NCBI RefSeq assembly: GCF_027853965.1
Contig: NZ_JAQGLB010000002.1
Location: forward strand, 62,001-126,000
Direction: 5' to 3'
DNA: 64,000 bases
Origin: Saccharopolyspora indica
GTDB taxonomy: Bacteria; Actinomycetota; Actinomycetes; Mycobacteriales; Pseudonocardiaceae
Shown here: one piece after another, positions 8,190-16,997 of the stretch
Numbering within the stretch: the first letter of the stretch is position 1
How the letters are laid out: the number at the start of each line of letters is the position of its first letter
Program-made: the position numbers and the translations under genes
Notes under the pieces: generated by a model
Told to the model about the DNA's origin: nothing
What the model saw: only the letters and a program-made list of their open reading frames with translations
Databases searched by the model: none

Positions 8190-9338
8190 GTGCGAGCCTC
8201 GGTCGAACCACGTGAGCGGAACAGAACACCCCTGCAGCACGCCTCGTTCCGGTTGCTGCTGGTGGCAACGGTCGGTGGCTTCGCCGGGTACATCCTGCTG
8301 ATGCCGGTGCTGCCGCTGTGGGCGGTGGTGGGTGGGGCCGGTGAGATCGCGGCCGGCGCGACGAACGCCGTCTTCATGCTGGTGACGGTGATCACACAGC
8401 TCTGCATGCCGTGGTTGCTCAAGCGCATCGACCACCGCATCGCCTTCGGCCTGGGCACGCTTCTGATCGGTCTGCCCACACCGCTTTACGCGCTGTCCAG
8501 CGACCTCTGGTTGCTGCTCGGGGTGTCCAGCGTGCGGGGCATCGGATTCGGGCTGCTCACCGTGACCGGTGCCGCTCTCGTGGCGGAACTCGTACCGGTC
8601 GAGCAGCGCGGCCGGGCGGCCGCTCTCTACGGGTTGTCGATCGGTCTGCCGAACGTGGTCTTCCTGCCGGTAGGGGTGTGGCTGACCCAGCAGATCGGAT
8701 TCGCCCCGCTGTTCTGGATCGCGGGTGTGCTCCCGGTGGCCGCCACGAGCGTGCTGTTCGGCATGTCCCGCGTGCGGGCCCGTGAATCCGCGGGCAAGTC
8801 GAGCGCCACGACCTTCCCGCTCGTGCTGCTGCCGTCGTGGACGGTCATGACCGCGGTGGCGGTCGGCGCCGGGGGCATCATCGCCTTCCTGCCGCTGGCC
8901 ATCGGCGAGTCGGTCGCCCCGGCGGCGCTGATGACCTTCGGCGCCGCCACGATGCTCGGCCGCTGGGGCGCGGGCCAGCTCGGCGACCGGCTCGGCCAGC
9001 ACCGCATCCTGGTCCCGGCGGTGCTGCTGGCGGGGCTGGGCGCCGGACTGCTCGCGGTGGCCGCGTGGGGCACGGACCCGATGGCCCTGCTTGGCGCGGC
9101 CGCGTTCGGCTGCGGCTTCGGCGCGGTGCAGAACACGACCCTGGTGATGATGTTCGAACGAACCTCGTCCGGCGTGGCCAGCACGGCCTGGAACATCGCC
9201 TACGACGCGGGCCAGGGGGTCGGCTCGCTCGGCTTCGGCATCCTGATCGCCATGTCCGGCTACCCCCTCACATTCGTGATCATGGCAGTGCTCATCGGTG
9301 CCTGTGCGCCGCTGGCCTTCGGCCGCCGGCGTGGTTGA
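8190..9338 (+). CDS. MFS transporter, 12-helix type
   Basis: About 382 residues. I start at GTG 8190; no Shine-Dalgarno is visible, so the start is uncertain, and no other in-frame start lies just upstream. Twelve hydrophobic segments are visible. RGIGFGLLTVTGAALVAELVP (helix 4 region) followed by EQRGRAAALYGLSIG is typical of MFS carriers related to YfcJ/arabinose-efflux-like permeases. The second half has FGAATMLGRWGAGQLGDRLG. The substrate is unknown. The stop codon TGA at 9336-9338 overlaps the first base pairs of a repeat copy. Confidence 0.85.
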   Translation: MRASVEPRERNRTPLQHASFRLLLVATVGGFAGYILLMPVLPLWAVVGGAGEIAAGATNAVFMLVTVITQLCMPWLLKRIDHRIAFGLGTLLIGLPTPLYALSSDLWLLLGVSSVRGIGFGLLTVTGAALVAELVPVEQRGRAAALYGLSIGLPNVVFLPVGVWLTQQIGFAPLFWIAGVLPVAATSVLFGMSRVRARESAGKSSATTFPLVLLPSWTVMTAVAVGAGGIIAFLPLAIGESVAPAALMTFGAATMLGRWGAGQLGDRLGQHRILVPAVLLAGLGAGLLAVAAWGTDPMALLGAAAFGCGFGAVQNTTLVMMFERTSSGVASTAWNIAYDAGQGVGSLGFGILIAMSGYPLTFVIMAVLIGACAPLAFGRRRG

Positions 9339-9461
9339 GAGGATGGGAACCTTCCTGTCACCGATGGCCGCACCGCCGTCTCCAGGCTGCGAGCATGGGA
9401 ACTTTCCTGTCACAGCCGCACCCCGCGAGCGCGGGTTGCGAGCATGGGAACCTTCCTGTCA
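9337..9461 (-). repeat. Dispersed 24-bp repeat, three tandem copies
   Basis: Copies at 9337-9360, 9389-9412 and 9438-9461, with start-to-start spacing of 52 and 49 bp. All are in the sense orientation for the MFS gene they follow. The first overlaps its stop codon. The second has AACTTTCC in place of AACCTTCC. Confidence 0.95.
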
Positions 9462-9592
9462 TCCGCCCCTGGCGAAGGACCTGAACAGCCAGGAATGTGA
9501 TTGCGAACACATCGCCCGTGATCTGTTGATGGAGGGGTGCAGGGGAGCGGCTTGCTGCCGTGAGCGGTGCGTGACGAAGCCGGAGGTTCCGT

Positions 9593-9613
9593 CTAGGCGC
9601 GAGCGCCTAGAAT
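9593..9613 (+). promoter_or_regulatory. Palindrome and -10 element before the small membrane-protein gene
   Basis: CTAGGCGC-GA-GCGCCTAG (9593-9610) is an 8-bp perfect inverted repeat whose right arm runs into a -10-like TAGAAT (9608-9613). A transcript starting about 7 bases later would begin at GTG 9621, that is, leaderless. The palindrome would then be an operator overlapping the promoter. Confidence 0.55.
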
Positions 9614-9620
9614 GCGAAGT

Positions 9621-10031
9621 GTGTTCCGCAGCCTCTTGACCCCGCGCTGGCTGCTTCTGCATGTGCTGTTCATCGCAGCCACGGTCACCACCGGCTTTCT
9701 GGCCGTGTGGCAGTGGGACCGCGCGCACGAGGCCGGCGGGAGTTTCCAGAACCTCGGCTATGCGCTGCAGTGGCCGCTGTTCGGCGCGTTCACGATCTTC
9801 CTGTGGATCCGCGTGGCGCGCATGGATCTGAGCCGGGAGCGGGAGGAATCTGCCCAGGAGGCCGAGGTGGACGCTTCCGCTGGGCAGGCGGTGGCGCAGC
9901 CGGAGGTGCGCCGGAAGCGGCCGCTGGTGCCGCCGCCGGCGCCGCGCGTCGATGCTGATGACGATCCGGAGCTCGCCGAGTACAACAAGTACCTGGCCGA
10001 GCTCAACGAGGCGGACCGGCGCGCTAGTTGA
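9621..10031 (+). CDS. Small membrane protein with two N-terminal helices
   Basis: 136 residues from GTG 9621, or 139 from ATG 9612; the GTG fits a leaderless transcript from TAGAAT at 9608. It opens with LLTPRWLLLHVLFIAATVTTG and FLAVWQWDRA, a pattern seen at the N-terminus of SURF1-like and related actinobacterial membrane proteins, then a second helix (WPLFGAFTIFLWIRVAR). The rest is a charged cytoplasmic tail rich in Glu, Arg and Pro. The function is not known. Its 3' end overlaps the convergent gene 10024-10401 by 8 bp. Confidence 0.75.
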   Translation: MFRSLLTPRWLLLHVLFIAATVTTGFLAVWQWDRAHEAGGSFQNLGYALQWPLFGAFTIFLWIRVARMDLSREREESAQEAEVDASAGQAVAQPEVRRKRPLVPPPAPRVDADDDPELAEYNKYLAELNEADRRAS

Positions 10032-10401
10032 ACGTGATGCCGCCGTTTATCTCACGGGCCTGAACCAGGTTCTTGACCTGCCCGTGGTTGAGGTTGACCA
10101 CGCCGCCTTCGGTGGCCGAGATCGCGTTGTGCACGTCAGCGCCCTCGGCGCGCAGCTGCTCGGCGAACTCGGCGTCCTCCGCGCACACCTGGTCGAGCCG
10201 CTCGGCGAGCGCGGTGATCCGCGGCTGGTCCCCGCTCTGCTCTGCGGCTTCGAGTGCGGCCTTCGTCTCAGGATCGCGCTCCGACCTTCGCCGGATGAGT
10301 TCTTGCACCTTCGTCAGCGCGGCCTTCCCGGCCGCACCCAGCGCCGTCGCCGCTTGCCCGGCGAGTGCGGTGGCCAGCGAATCCAGGAATGGATCGGTCA
10401 T
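10024..10401 (-). CDS. Probable Bell-type effector with C-terminal amyloid-signalling motif
   Basis: 125 residues, ATG 10401 with GGAGGAG upstream. Residues 1-35 are an amphipathic to hydrophobic helix (FLDSLATALAGQAATALGAA) followed by a basic LIRRRSE. Residues 40-95 are helical with the pattern DPETKAALEAAE and EDAEFAEQLRAE. The C-terminus ends in a Gly/Asn/Gln-rich repeat, VVNLNHGQVKNLVQAREI then NGGITF, which matches in pattern the NxxxGxVxxxVQAxxIxGGhxF motifs of bacterial amyloid signalling sequences. A hydrophobic N-terminal helix plus such a tail is the architecture described for Bell-domain, pore-forming-like effectors paired with NLR proteins in multicellular actinomycetes. No NLR gene is in the window. 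Assignment is by pattern recognition. Confidence 0.65.
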   Translation of the reverse strand: MTDPFLDSLATALAGQAATALGAAGKAALTKVQELIRRRSERDPETKAALEAAEQSGDQPRITALAERLDQVCAEDAEFAEQLRAEGADVHNAISATEGGVVNLNHGQVKNLVQAREINGGITFN

Positions 10402-10678
10402 TTCTCCTCCACGCGATCGACTTGGCTGGTCACCAAGTGTAGTGATCTCGACCGCCGGGGTGGGCGTGTTCGAGCTCGCTGGACCGTTCGGTGCATCGTC
10501 GGTTGGAACCACCGATGTGATATCAACGAATTGGCTGGCAGTGCAGAGGCGCAGGTGTCGACCGGGGCTGCTGATGCGGTCGTCGACGGGATGCTCTCCG
10601 GCTGGCCGGTGAATCGTGAGGCGGATTCCAGGTGGGCGCTTCGACCGGCGGTCGGTGGTCGAGCCGGGTGGACACTTG

Positions 10679-12781
10679 ATGATTGGGGCAGGCGTGCGCA
10701 GCGGCGTGCTGTTGAAGATGTTCGGGTTGTGCGTCCTGGCCGGCGTACTGGTGGCGGCGTTACTGCTGCCGATGGCGACCGGCGCCGGGGCGATGGTCAA
10801 CCAGACGACCGACGCCATGTCCAAAATGTCGAGTTCCCTTGCGCGGCAGGACATGCCGCAGGTGTCGACGGTCACCGACAAGGACGGCGAACCGATCGCC
10901 TACTTCTTCGACGACTACCGCGTCGAAACCGGCTCCGACGAGATCTCCGAATACATGAAAGCGGCGATCACCGCGGTCGAGGACAAGCGCTTCTGGGACC
11001 ACGGCGGCGTCGACTGGCACGGCACGATGCGCGCGCTGGCGACCAACCTCAGCAGCGGTGAAGCGTCGCAGGGCGCATCGACCATCACGCAGCAGTACGT
11101 GAAGAACTACCTCGTGCACGTGGTCGCCGGCTCCGACAACCCGATCGAGGCCGAGAAGGCCAAGGAGACGACGATCGCGCGAAAGCTCCGCGAAGCCAAG
11201 ATCGCCGTCGAGCTCGAGCGCACCATGACCAAGGAGGAGATCCTCACCGGATACCTCAACGTGGTGCCCTTCGGCAACCAGACCTTCGGCGTCGGCGCGG
11301 CCTCGCAGACCTACTTCGGCACCACACCGGACAAGCTGACCATCGCCCAGTCCGCGCTGCTCGCCGCGATCGTCAACGCGCCGGGATCGCTGAACCCCAA
11401 CAGCAACCCCGAAGACGCGAAGCGGCGGCGCGACCTCGTCATCGACCTGATGACGGACCCCACCAACAACAAGTTCATCACCAAGGAAGACGCCGAGCGC
11501 GCCAAGCAGGAGCCGCTCAACACGCTGTCGCCGCTGGGGCGCCCGCCGAACGGCTGCGTCGGCGTCGGCGACGGCACCACCGACGGCTTCTTCTGCACCT
11601 ACGTCGTGGACTACCTCGACAACCTCGGCATCGACCGGAAGATGCTGAAGACCGGCGGCTACACCATCCGCACCACGCTCGACCGCAAGTCCACCGACGC
11701 GGCCAAGGCCGCTGCGGAAGCCCAGGTGCCCACCCAGACCGAAGGCATCGCCAACGCCATGGCGGTCGTCGAACCGGGTCAGGAGAAGCACAAGGTGCGG
11801 GCGCTGGTCGCCAACCGTGACTTCGGCAACGACGCGAGCAAGGGGCAGACCGCTTACGACATCGTGAGCCGAGTGCAGCCGTTCGGCGCGGGCTCGGTCT
11901 ACAAGGTGTTCACCGCTGCCGCGGCGATCGAGCAGGGCATGAGCATCCACGACGTGATCGACGTGCCCGCCTCCTACACCTCCCGCGTCTACCGCAACGG
12001 CAACGCGCCGTACACGGTCAGCAATGCCGACGGTGTGGCACCTGGGCCGCGGACGCTGCAGATGGCGCTCGCGACCTCGCCCAACACGGCGTTCGTGGCG
12101 CTCTCCGAACGTGCTGGCCTCGACAACGTCGTCGACATGGCAGCCCGCCTCGGGCTGCGTCGCGGGATGAACGGCGTGAACACCAGCGGCCAGAGCCTGA
12201 AGGCGGACGGATCCAACGGGCCGTCCCAGGCGGAAGCGATCAAGAACGGCAACCGCGGAGCGTTCACCCTCGGCTACACCCCGACCAGCGTCCTGGAGCT
12301 GTCCAACGTCGGAGCGACGATCATGAGCGGCGGCATGTACTGCCCGCCGACCCCGATCGAAGAGATCAAGGACCGGCTGGGCAACCCGGTTCCGCTCAAC
12401 GAGGCGAAGTGCGAGCGAGCAGTGTCCCCCGAGGTCGCGGCGGCGCTGGCGCAGGGCATGAGCAAGGACGACACCGACGGCACCTCCCGCGCCGCCGCGC
12501 AGGAAGCCGGCTGGTCGCGGCCGATGATCGGCAAGACGGGAACCACGCAGGCGCACCAGTCGGCGGCGTTCCTCGCAGCCACGCCGCAGTTCTCGGGTGC
12601 GGTCCTGACCTACTCCGACGGTCGCATCCCGCAGGGCATCTGCGACGGCGGCGGTAGCGAGCCGCCGCGCCTCTGCGGCAAGAACGGCGGCAACATCTAC
12701 GGCGGCAAGGTGCCGGCTCGAACGTGGTTCGCGGCGATGAACCGGATCCACGAAGGCCTACCGGTGGCCCCGCTGCCCTGA
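10679..12781 (+). CDS. Bifunctional penicillin-binding protein (class A PBP)
   Basis: About 700 residues, acting on peptidoglycan at the outer face of the membrane. Membrane anchor at about 10-32. The glycosyltransferase (GT51) domain has the catalytic AVEDKRFWDHGG near Glu101 and QGASTITQQYVKNYL. The transpeptidase domain has SVYK (Ser406, SxxK), SPN (467-469, SxN) and KTGT (619-622). The start ATG 10679 has only a weak GGTGG upstream; a GTG 63 bases earlier would add a non-membrane extension. It is divergent from the Bell-like gene (277-bp gap with no clear promoter) and is followed by repeat copies. Confidence 0.93.
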   Translation: MIGAGVRSGVLLKMFGLCVLAGVLVAALLLPMATGAGAMVNQTTDAMSKMSSSLARQDMPQVSTVTDKDGEPIAYFFDDYRVETGSDEISEYMKAAITAVEDKRFWDHGGVDWHGTMRALATNLSSGEASQGASTITQQYVKNYLVHVVAGSDNPIEAEKAKETTIARKLREAKIAVELERTMTKEEILTGYLNVVPFGNQTFGVGAASQTYFGTTPDKLTIAQSALLAAIVNAPGSLNPNSNPEDAKRRRDLVIDLMTDPTNNKFITKEDAERAKQEPLNTLSPLGRPPNGCVGVGDGTTDGFFCTYVVDYLDNLGIDRKMLKTGGYTIRTTLDRKSTDAAKAAAEAQVPTQTEGIANAMAVVEPGQEKHKVRALVANRDFGNDASKGQTAYDIVSRVQPFGAGSVYKVFTAAAAIEQGMSIHDVIDVPASYTSRVYRNGNAPYTVSNADGVAPGPRTLQMALATSPNTAFVALSERAGLDNVVDMAARLGLRRGMNGVNTSGQSLKADGSNGPSQAEAIKNGNRGAFTLGYTPTSVLELSNVGATIMSGGMYCPPTPIEEIKDRLGNPVPLNEAKCERAVSPEVAAALAQGMSKDDTDGTSRAAAQEAGWSRPMIGKTGTTQAHQSAAFLAATPQFSGAVLTYSDGRIPQGICDGGGSEPPRLCGKNGGNIYGGKVPARTWFAAMNRIHEGLPVAPLP

Positions 12782-12799
12782 GGCCGAGGTAGCGCCTGC

Positions 12800-12929
12800 T
12801 GAAGCATGGGAACCTTCCTGTCACTCGTTGACGGGGAGGTTCCCTTCTTCGTGCCTGGACGACCAGGCCCGGTCTGAGAGCATGGGAACCTTCCTGTCAG
12901 GCGGCTGGCAGGAAAGTTCCCACGCTCTC
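12800..12929. repeat. Dispersed 24-bp repeat, four copies as two hairpin pairs
   Basis: Copies at 12800-12823 (-), 12829-12852 (+, degenerate), 12876-12899 (-) and 12906-12929 (+, degenerate). Each - / + pair is head to head with 5 or 6 nt between, forming a hairpin. In the second pair both arms share the GAGAGC/GCTCTC change from the common form. Confidence 0.85.
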
Positions 12930-12971
12930 AGCACTCAGCTTGGCCTCAGAAACGGTTGGCAGAATGCTTCC

Positions 12972-13928
12972 GTGAGCACCGAGCAAGATCGAGTCGATGT
13001 TCGCGGCGTTGTCAGCTTTGTCGTGATCGCATACCTGCCGGCGTGGCTGTTGACCTTGCCGCTGTGGCTTACCGGCGAAGGATTGTCGTGGTCCTGGGCA
13101 CCGGTGGTGCTCCTCGTCATGATGTTCATGCCCGCAGTGGCCGCACTGGTGGTCAGCAAGTGGATAAGCCCGCGCCCCCACCCGCTGCGCAGCATCGGAC
13201 TGACCAACCCCGGTGGCATCAAGAAGTGGTGGCCGCACGTCCTGATCGCTTGGCTGGGACCCCCGCTGGCCATGGTGCTCGCGCTCCTCGTCGGCTACCT
13301 GCTCGGGATCTACAAGGCCGACTGGACGGGCTTCTCCGGGCTGTCCGAGCAGTTCGGGACCGGCGTGATCGGTGCTGAGCCGCAGACCTCGCCGGGAACG
13401 CTGGCGCTCATCCAGATCGCCCAGGTATTCGGGCTGGGCTGGTTGCAGGTCATCCCTGCTCTTGGCGAAGAGCTCGGCTGGCGCGGATACCTGGTGCAGG
13501 CCCTCCTGCCGCTCGGACAGCCCGGGGCGTTCCTCACCACCGGCGTGCTCTGGGGACTCTGGCACGGTCCTGTGCTGATCCTCGGGTTCAACTACCCGAC
13601 AGTTCCGATCGTGGTCGCGTTCATGATGATGATGTTCTTCTGCATCCTGGTCGGAACGCTGCTCGGCTGGCTCCGGCTGGCCACCGGAAGTGTCTGGCCG
13701 GCAGCGATCGCCCACGGCTTCCTCAACGCGGCAGCCGGCTTGACCATCGTCTTCAGCGAGGCCGGGCACGCGGTCGACAACGCCTCGGTCGGGCTCCTCG
13801 GCTGGACCGGCTGGATCGTCCTGGCCCTGCTCATCCTGGTGCTCCTGCTGCTCGGCAAGCTCCCGGTGCGATTCCAGGTGGAGAAGAGCGGAATATCCCG
13901 TGGCGTCAACCGCCGCAGCCGCCGATGA
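12972..13928 (+). CDS. CPBP-family (CAAX-like) intramembrane metalloprotease
   Basis: About 318 residues with eight or so membrane helices. The three conserved motifs are present: EELGWRG (Glu166-Glu167 to Arg171), LWGLWHGPV (second-motif His), and HGFLNA (third motif). Family members are Rce1-related intramembrane proteases or immunity-type proteins. The GTG start at 12972 has no Shine-Dalgarno, but CAGAAT lies about 7 bases before it, consistent with a leaderless transcript. The substrate is unknown. It lies between cell-wall genes (PBP upstream, serine hydrolase downstream). Confidence 0.88.
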   Translation: MSTEQDRVDVRGVVSFVVIAYLPAWLLTLPLWLTGEGLSWSWAPVVLLVMMFMPAVAALVVSKWISPRPHPLRSIGLTNPGGIKKWWPHVLIAWLGPPLAMVLALLVGYLLGIYKADWTGFSGLSEQFGTGVIGAEPQTSPGTLALIQIAQVFGLGWLQVIPALGEELGWRGYLVQALLPLGQPGAFLTTGVLWGLWHGPVLILGFNYPTVPIVVAFMMMMFFCILVGTLLGWLRLATGSVWPAAIAHGFLNAAAGLTIVFSEAGHAVDNASVGLLGWTGWIVLALLILVLLLLGKLPVRFQVEKSGISRGVNRRSRR

Positions 13929-13935
13929 TCTGGGG

Positions 13936-13959
13936 CGCAAGCATGGGAACTTTCCTGTC
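13936..13959 (-). repeat. Dispersed 24-bp repeat, single copy
   Basis: Single copy 7 bp after the CPBP stop codon, sense for that gene, with AACTTTCC in the core. Confidence 0.9.
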
Positions 13960-14008
13960 ACCTGCCGCACGTCGATCCCACGACAGCGGTGGGTGAAAGC
14001 ATGGAGGC

Positions 14009-15370
14009 ATGTTGACGAGTCTGCTGCCCTCCACCCAGCGCGCCCTGCTGCGGCGCCTGGCGGTGGAGCAGAGCGAGAACCGGGTCCCCTCGCTGATCGC
14101 GGGGCTGGTCCGGGATGGTGAAACGATCTGGGTCGATTCCCGGGGCAAGGTCGGCGGGCGGCCTTCGAACACCAACACCCAGTACCGGATCGGTTCGATC
14201 ACGAAGACGTTCGTCGCGGTGCTCGTGATGCGCCTGCGGGATGAAGGCCGGCTCGACCTGGCCGACAGGCTCGACGACTACTTGCCGGGAACCGCGATCG
14301 GCAAGCGCAGCATCGGTTCGCTGCTCGCGCAGTCCAGTGGGCTGACAGCGGAGCCGGCCGGCCAGTGGTGGGAACGGACGCCCGGAGGCGACGCAGCCGA
14401 GCTGCTCGCGGGAATCGATGAGAGCGCACTTCGCCCCACACCGAACCACGGCTTCCACTACTCCAACGTGGGCTTCGGCGTGCTGGGAGAGCTGGTTTCG
14501 CGGCTGCGCGGTGCCCCTTGGCACGAGGTGATGCAGCGCGAGATCTTGGCGCCGCTGGGTATGAAGCGCACCACTCTGGAACCGGTCGCTCCGCACGCCG
14601 AGGGCTTGGCCGTCCACCCGTGGGCGGATGTCGTGCTCTCCGAACCGGCAGAAGACGCGGGAGCAATGGCCCCGGCGGGCCAGCTGTGGTCGACGTTCGA
14701 CGACATGGTCACGTGGGTGCGGTTCGTGGGCGGGGACACCGGCGAAGTGCTGCACCCCGACACGGTCCTGGAAATGCGCTCGCCCGGTTCGGTCGACGAC
14801 GGTCCGGAATGGCGGGGCGGCTACGGGCTCGGGCTGCAGCTGATGCGGCACCGGGGACGGCGGCTGGCCGGGCACACCGGGTCGATGCCCGGATTCGTCG
14901 CGAACCTCTGGTCGGATCCGGACGACGCCACTGGCGTGATCTACCTGGCGAACACGACCTCCGGGATGAGCGGGACGTTCTCCACGGACCTGCTGGACCT
15001 GCTCGCCCAGCACGAGCCGCGAATCCCCGAAGCCTGGGAGCCCAGCGCGGACGTGGACATGCGGCTGCTGGAACTCACCGGTGAGTGGTACTGGGGCCCG
15101 AGCCCCTACGCGCTGCGGATCCGTCCAGATGGCCTGCTCGACCTCGCCCCGTCGAAGGGCCGGGGCCGGGCATCGCGGTTCCGCGCCAACTCGGACGGCA
15201 CCTGGACCGGTCTGGACGGCTACTACGCGGGGGAAATCCTGGAGATCGGCAGGGATGCGGAGGGCATTCCCACCTACCTCAACCTGAACACGTTCATCTT
15301 CACTCGCACGCCGTACGCCAGCGAGGCCCCGGTTCCCGGAGGTGTGGCGGGCTGGCGTCACGGCCAGTGA
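14009..15370 (+). CDS. Serine hydrolase of the beta-lactamase/DD-peptidase family
   Basis: 453 residues. The three active-site motifs of class C-like serine hydrolases are present: SITK (Ser63 to Lys66), YSN (151-153) and HTG (289-291). No signal peptide is visible, so a cytoplasmic esterase-like role is as likely as cell-wall action. The C-terminal 100 residues form a separate beta-rich domain (GEWYWGPSPYALRI). The start is ATG 14009; GGAGG lies too close to it to be an ordinary ribosome site. It is followed by a repeat hairpin. Confidence 0.87.
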   Translation: MLTSLLPSTQRALLRRLAVEQSENRVPSLIAGLVRDGETIWVDSRGKVGGRPSNTNTQYRIGSITKTFVAVLVMRLRDEGRLDLADRLDDYLPGTAIGKRSIGSLLAQSSGLTAEPAGQWWERTPGGDAAELLAGIDESALRPTPNHGFHYSNVGFGVLGELVSRLRGAPWHEVMQREILAPLGMKRTTLEPVAPHAEGLAVHPWADVVLSEPAEDAGAMAPAGQLWSTFDDMVTWVRFVGGDTGEVLHPDTVLEMRSPGSVDDGPEWRGGYGLGLQLMRHRGRRLAGHTGSMPGFVANLWSDPDDATGVIYLANTTSGMSGTFSTDLLDLLAQHEPRIPEAWEPSADVDMRLLELTGEWYWGPSPYALRIRPDGLLDLAPSKGRGRASRFRANSDGTWTGLDGYYAGEILEIGRDAEGIPTYLNLNTFIFTRTPYASEAPVPGGVAGWRHGQ

Positions 15371-15387
15371 TCAGTCCCGCAGGGAGG

Positions 15388-15439
15388 TGGAGCATGGGAA
15401 CTTTCCTGTCATCCGTGACAGGAAAGTTCCCATGCTCCG
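15388..15439. repeat. Dispersed 24-bp repeat, near-perfect hairpin pair
   Basis: Copies 15388-15411 (-) and 15416-15439 (+) with only 4 nt between them form a 23-bp stem. Both arms share two changes from the usual form (GGAGC/GCTCC and AACTTTCC/GGAAAGTT), so pairing is kept. Confidence 0.95.
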
Positions 15440-15495
15440 AAGCCCCTCAATGGGCTGGCGCGAGCAGGGCTGCGGCGTGAGGCATGCTGTTCGGT

Positions 15496-15927
15496 ATGTC
15501 CGGAGACCTCCCCATCACCAGCCGTTGGCGCATCCCCGCGGCCGAGCTCTCCGAGCGCTTTTCGCGGTCATCAGGGCCCGGTGGGCAGGGTGTGAACACG
15601 ACCGACTCGCGGGTCGAACTTTCCTTCGATCTCGCTAGGTCGACGTCGATGCCCGAATTCCTCCGGCAGCGAGCCGCGAACCGACTTGCGAAGCGGCTCG
15701 TCGATGGTGTGATCACGGTTGTGGCGTCGGAGAACCGTGCGCAGCTGGCCAACCGTCAGGCAGCCAGGCAGAGACTGGCCGCCTTGCTGGCGGACGCGGT
15801 CGCTCCGCCCGGGCCTGCACGGCGACGAACCAAGCCGACGAGGGGATCCCAGCAGCGGCGGCTGACCAGCAAGAAGCAGCGTTCCGAGGTGAAGCGTCAG
15901 CGCCGTCGGGGTGATCCAGGCGACTGA
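15496..15927 (+). CDS. arfB: ArfB-type peptidyl-tRNA hydrolase (ribosome rescue)
   Basis: About 143 residues. The release-factor domain is built round SSGPGGQGVNTTDSRVELSF with GGQ at residues 29-31. The tail is the basic, disordered kind (SKKQRSEVKRQRRR) that ArfB/ICT1 inserts in the empty mRNA channel. It frees peptides from stalled ribosomes lacking a stop codon. Length and tail separate it from RF1/RF2. I start at ATG 15496; ATG 15484 would add four residues. It is 65 bp before the patatin gene with no repeat between. Confidence 0.92.
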   Translation: MSGDLPITSRWRIPAAELSERFSRSSGPGGQGVNTTDSRVELSFDLARSTSMPEFLRQRAANRLAKRLVDGVITVVASENRAQLANRQAARQRLAALLADAVAPPGPARRRTKPTRGSQQRRLTSKKQRSEVKRQRRRGDPGD

Positions 15928-15992
15928 TGAGCTGCCGATGTGCCACTAACGACTAGCCTCAACAGCAGAACGAGAGCGGAAGGGCACTGCTG

Positions 15993-16937
15993 ATGCGCAC
16001 AGCGTGGGTTTTGCCGGGCGGTTCCACTTTCGGAGCGATCCAGGCTGGACTGGTCTCCGCGCTTTTCGAAGCGGGTGTTGAGCCAGACCTGCTCGTCGGC
16101 ACGTCGGCCGGCTCGCTCAACGCTGCCTGGCTGGCGGGCAACCCCTCGCCGAACGGTGCGGCGAAGTTGCGCGAAATATGGACTTCGATGCGGCGAACGG
16201 ATGTCTTCCCCATCCAGCCGTCGCGGATCCTCGCGGGGAAACTCGGCTTGTCCAACCATGTGATGGGCAATCACGGTCTGGCCCGCTGGTTGCACAACAA
16301 CCTCCCGTTCCGGCGGTTGGAGGACGCGCAGATCCCGGTGACCGTCACGGCGACCGACATCGACAGCGGTGATCCCGTTTACTACGAGTCGGGCCCGGCG
16401 TTGCCGCCGCTGGTCGCGTCGTGCTCGATCCCGGGGATGTTCCCGCCCGTGAAGATCGGTAACCGGTGGCTCGTCGATGGTGGTCCGGCGGTTTTCATGC
16501 CGATCAGCCGTGCCGTCGAGCGAGGAGCGGAACGCGTCTTCGTGCTGCCGTGCGGTGGAACGGAACGCTTCGAGTACAACCAGTCGAAACGCGGAATCGG
16601 TGCGATCGCGACCTGGCCGACGCCGAGGGTTCCACCGCGATCGGTGGGCGGGGTGAACGGTGCCGCACTCGGCGCGGCGATGCTGTCCGCGGCAAGACTG
16701 GACATGCAGTTGAACGCAACGCGCTGCGAGCTCTACATCGTCCCCGCCCCATCGGTGGTGGGTCTCTCGCCGTACTCGTTCGCGCACGCCAGCGCGCTGA
16801 TCGATGCAGCTTGGGAGATCGCCCGCCGGTGGTATCCGTCCGCGAAGCCAGTCCCGGAAGGGCCAGTCGACATTGGCGGACACCCGATCGAGGACGGTCA
16901 GTTCGGGGTCTCCGACGTCGCCCCGGCGATGCCGTGA
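15993..16937 (+). CDS. Patatin-like phospholipase
   Basis: 314 residues. Patatin fold markers: oxyanion loop PGGSTFGAIQAG near the N-terminus, nucleophile elbow GTSAG with Ser38, and DGG with Asp162 completing the Ser-Asp dyad. It should hydrolyse acyl esters of lipids. No signal peptide is seen. The start ATG 15993 has GGAAGG upstream. It ends at a convergent junction with the symporter gene, 57 bp apart, filled by a repeat pair. Confidence 0.9.
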   Translation: MRTAWVLPGGSTFGAIQAGLVSALFEAGVEPDLLVGTSAGSLNAAWLAGNPSPNGAAKLREIWTSMRRTDVFPIQPSRILAGKLGLSNHVMGNHGLARWLHNNLPFRRLEDAQIPVTVTATDIDSGDPVYYESGPALPPLVASCSIPGMFPPVKIGNRWLVDGGPAVFMPISRAVERGAERVFVLPCGGTERFEYNQSKRGIGAIATWPTPRVPPRSVGGVNGAALGAAMLSAARLDMQLNATRCELYIVPAPSVVGLSPYSFAHASALIDAAWEIARRWYPSAKPVPEGPVDIGGHPIEDGQFGVSDVAPAMP

Positions 16938-16943
16938 CCTGAT

Positions 16944-16997
16944 GCGAGCATGGGAACCTTCCTGTCACCCGGCTGCCCGGAAGGTTCCCGCGCTTCA
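16944..16997. repeat. Dispersed 24-bp repeat pair at a convergent junction
   Basis: 16944-16967 (-) follows the patatin stop. 16974-16997 (+, degenerate) overlaps the stop codon of the minus-strand symporter gene. The two face each other with 6 nt between, each in the sense orientation for its own gene. Confidence 0.9.

Noticed and set aside
15388-15439. Terminal inverted repeats of an insertion sequence
   Set aside because: The arms are separated by only 4 nt and enclose no transposase; the same holds for all pairs. A non-autonomous element of hairpin size remains possible.
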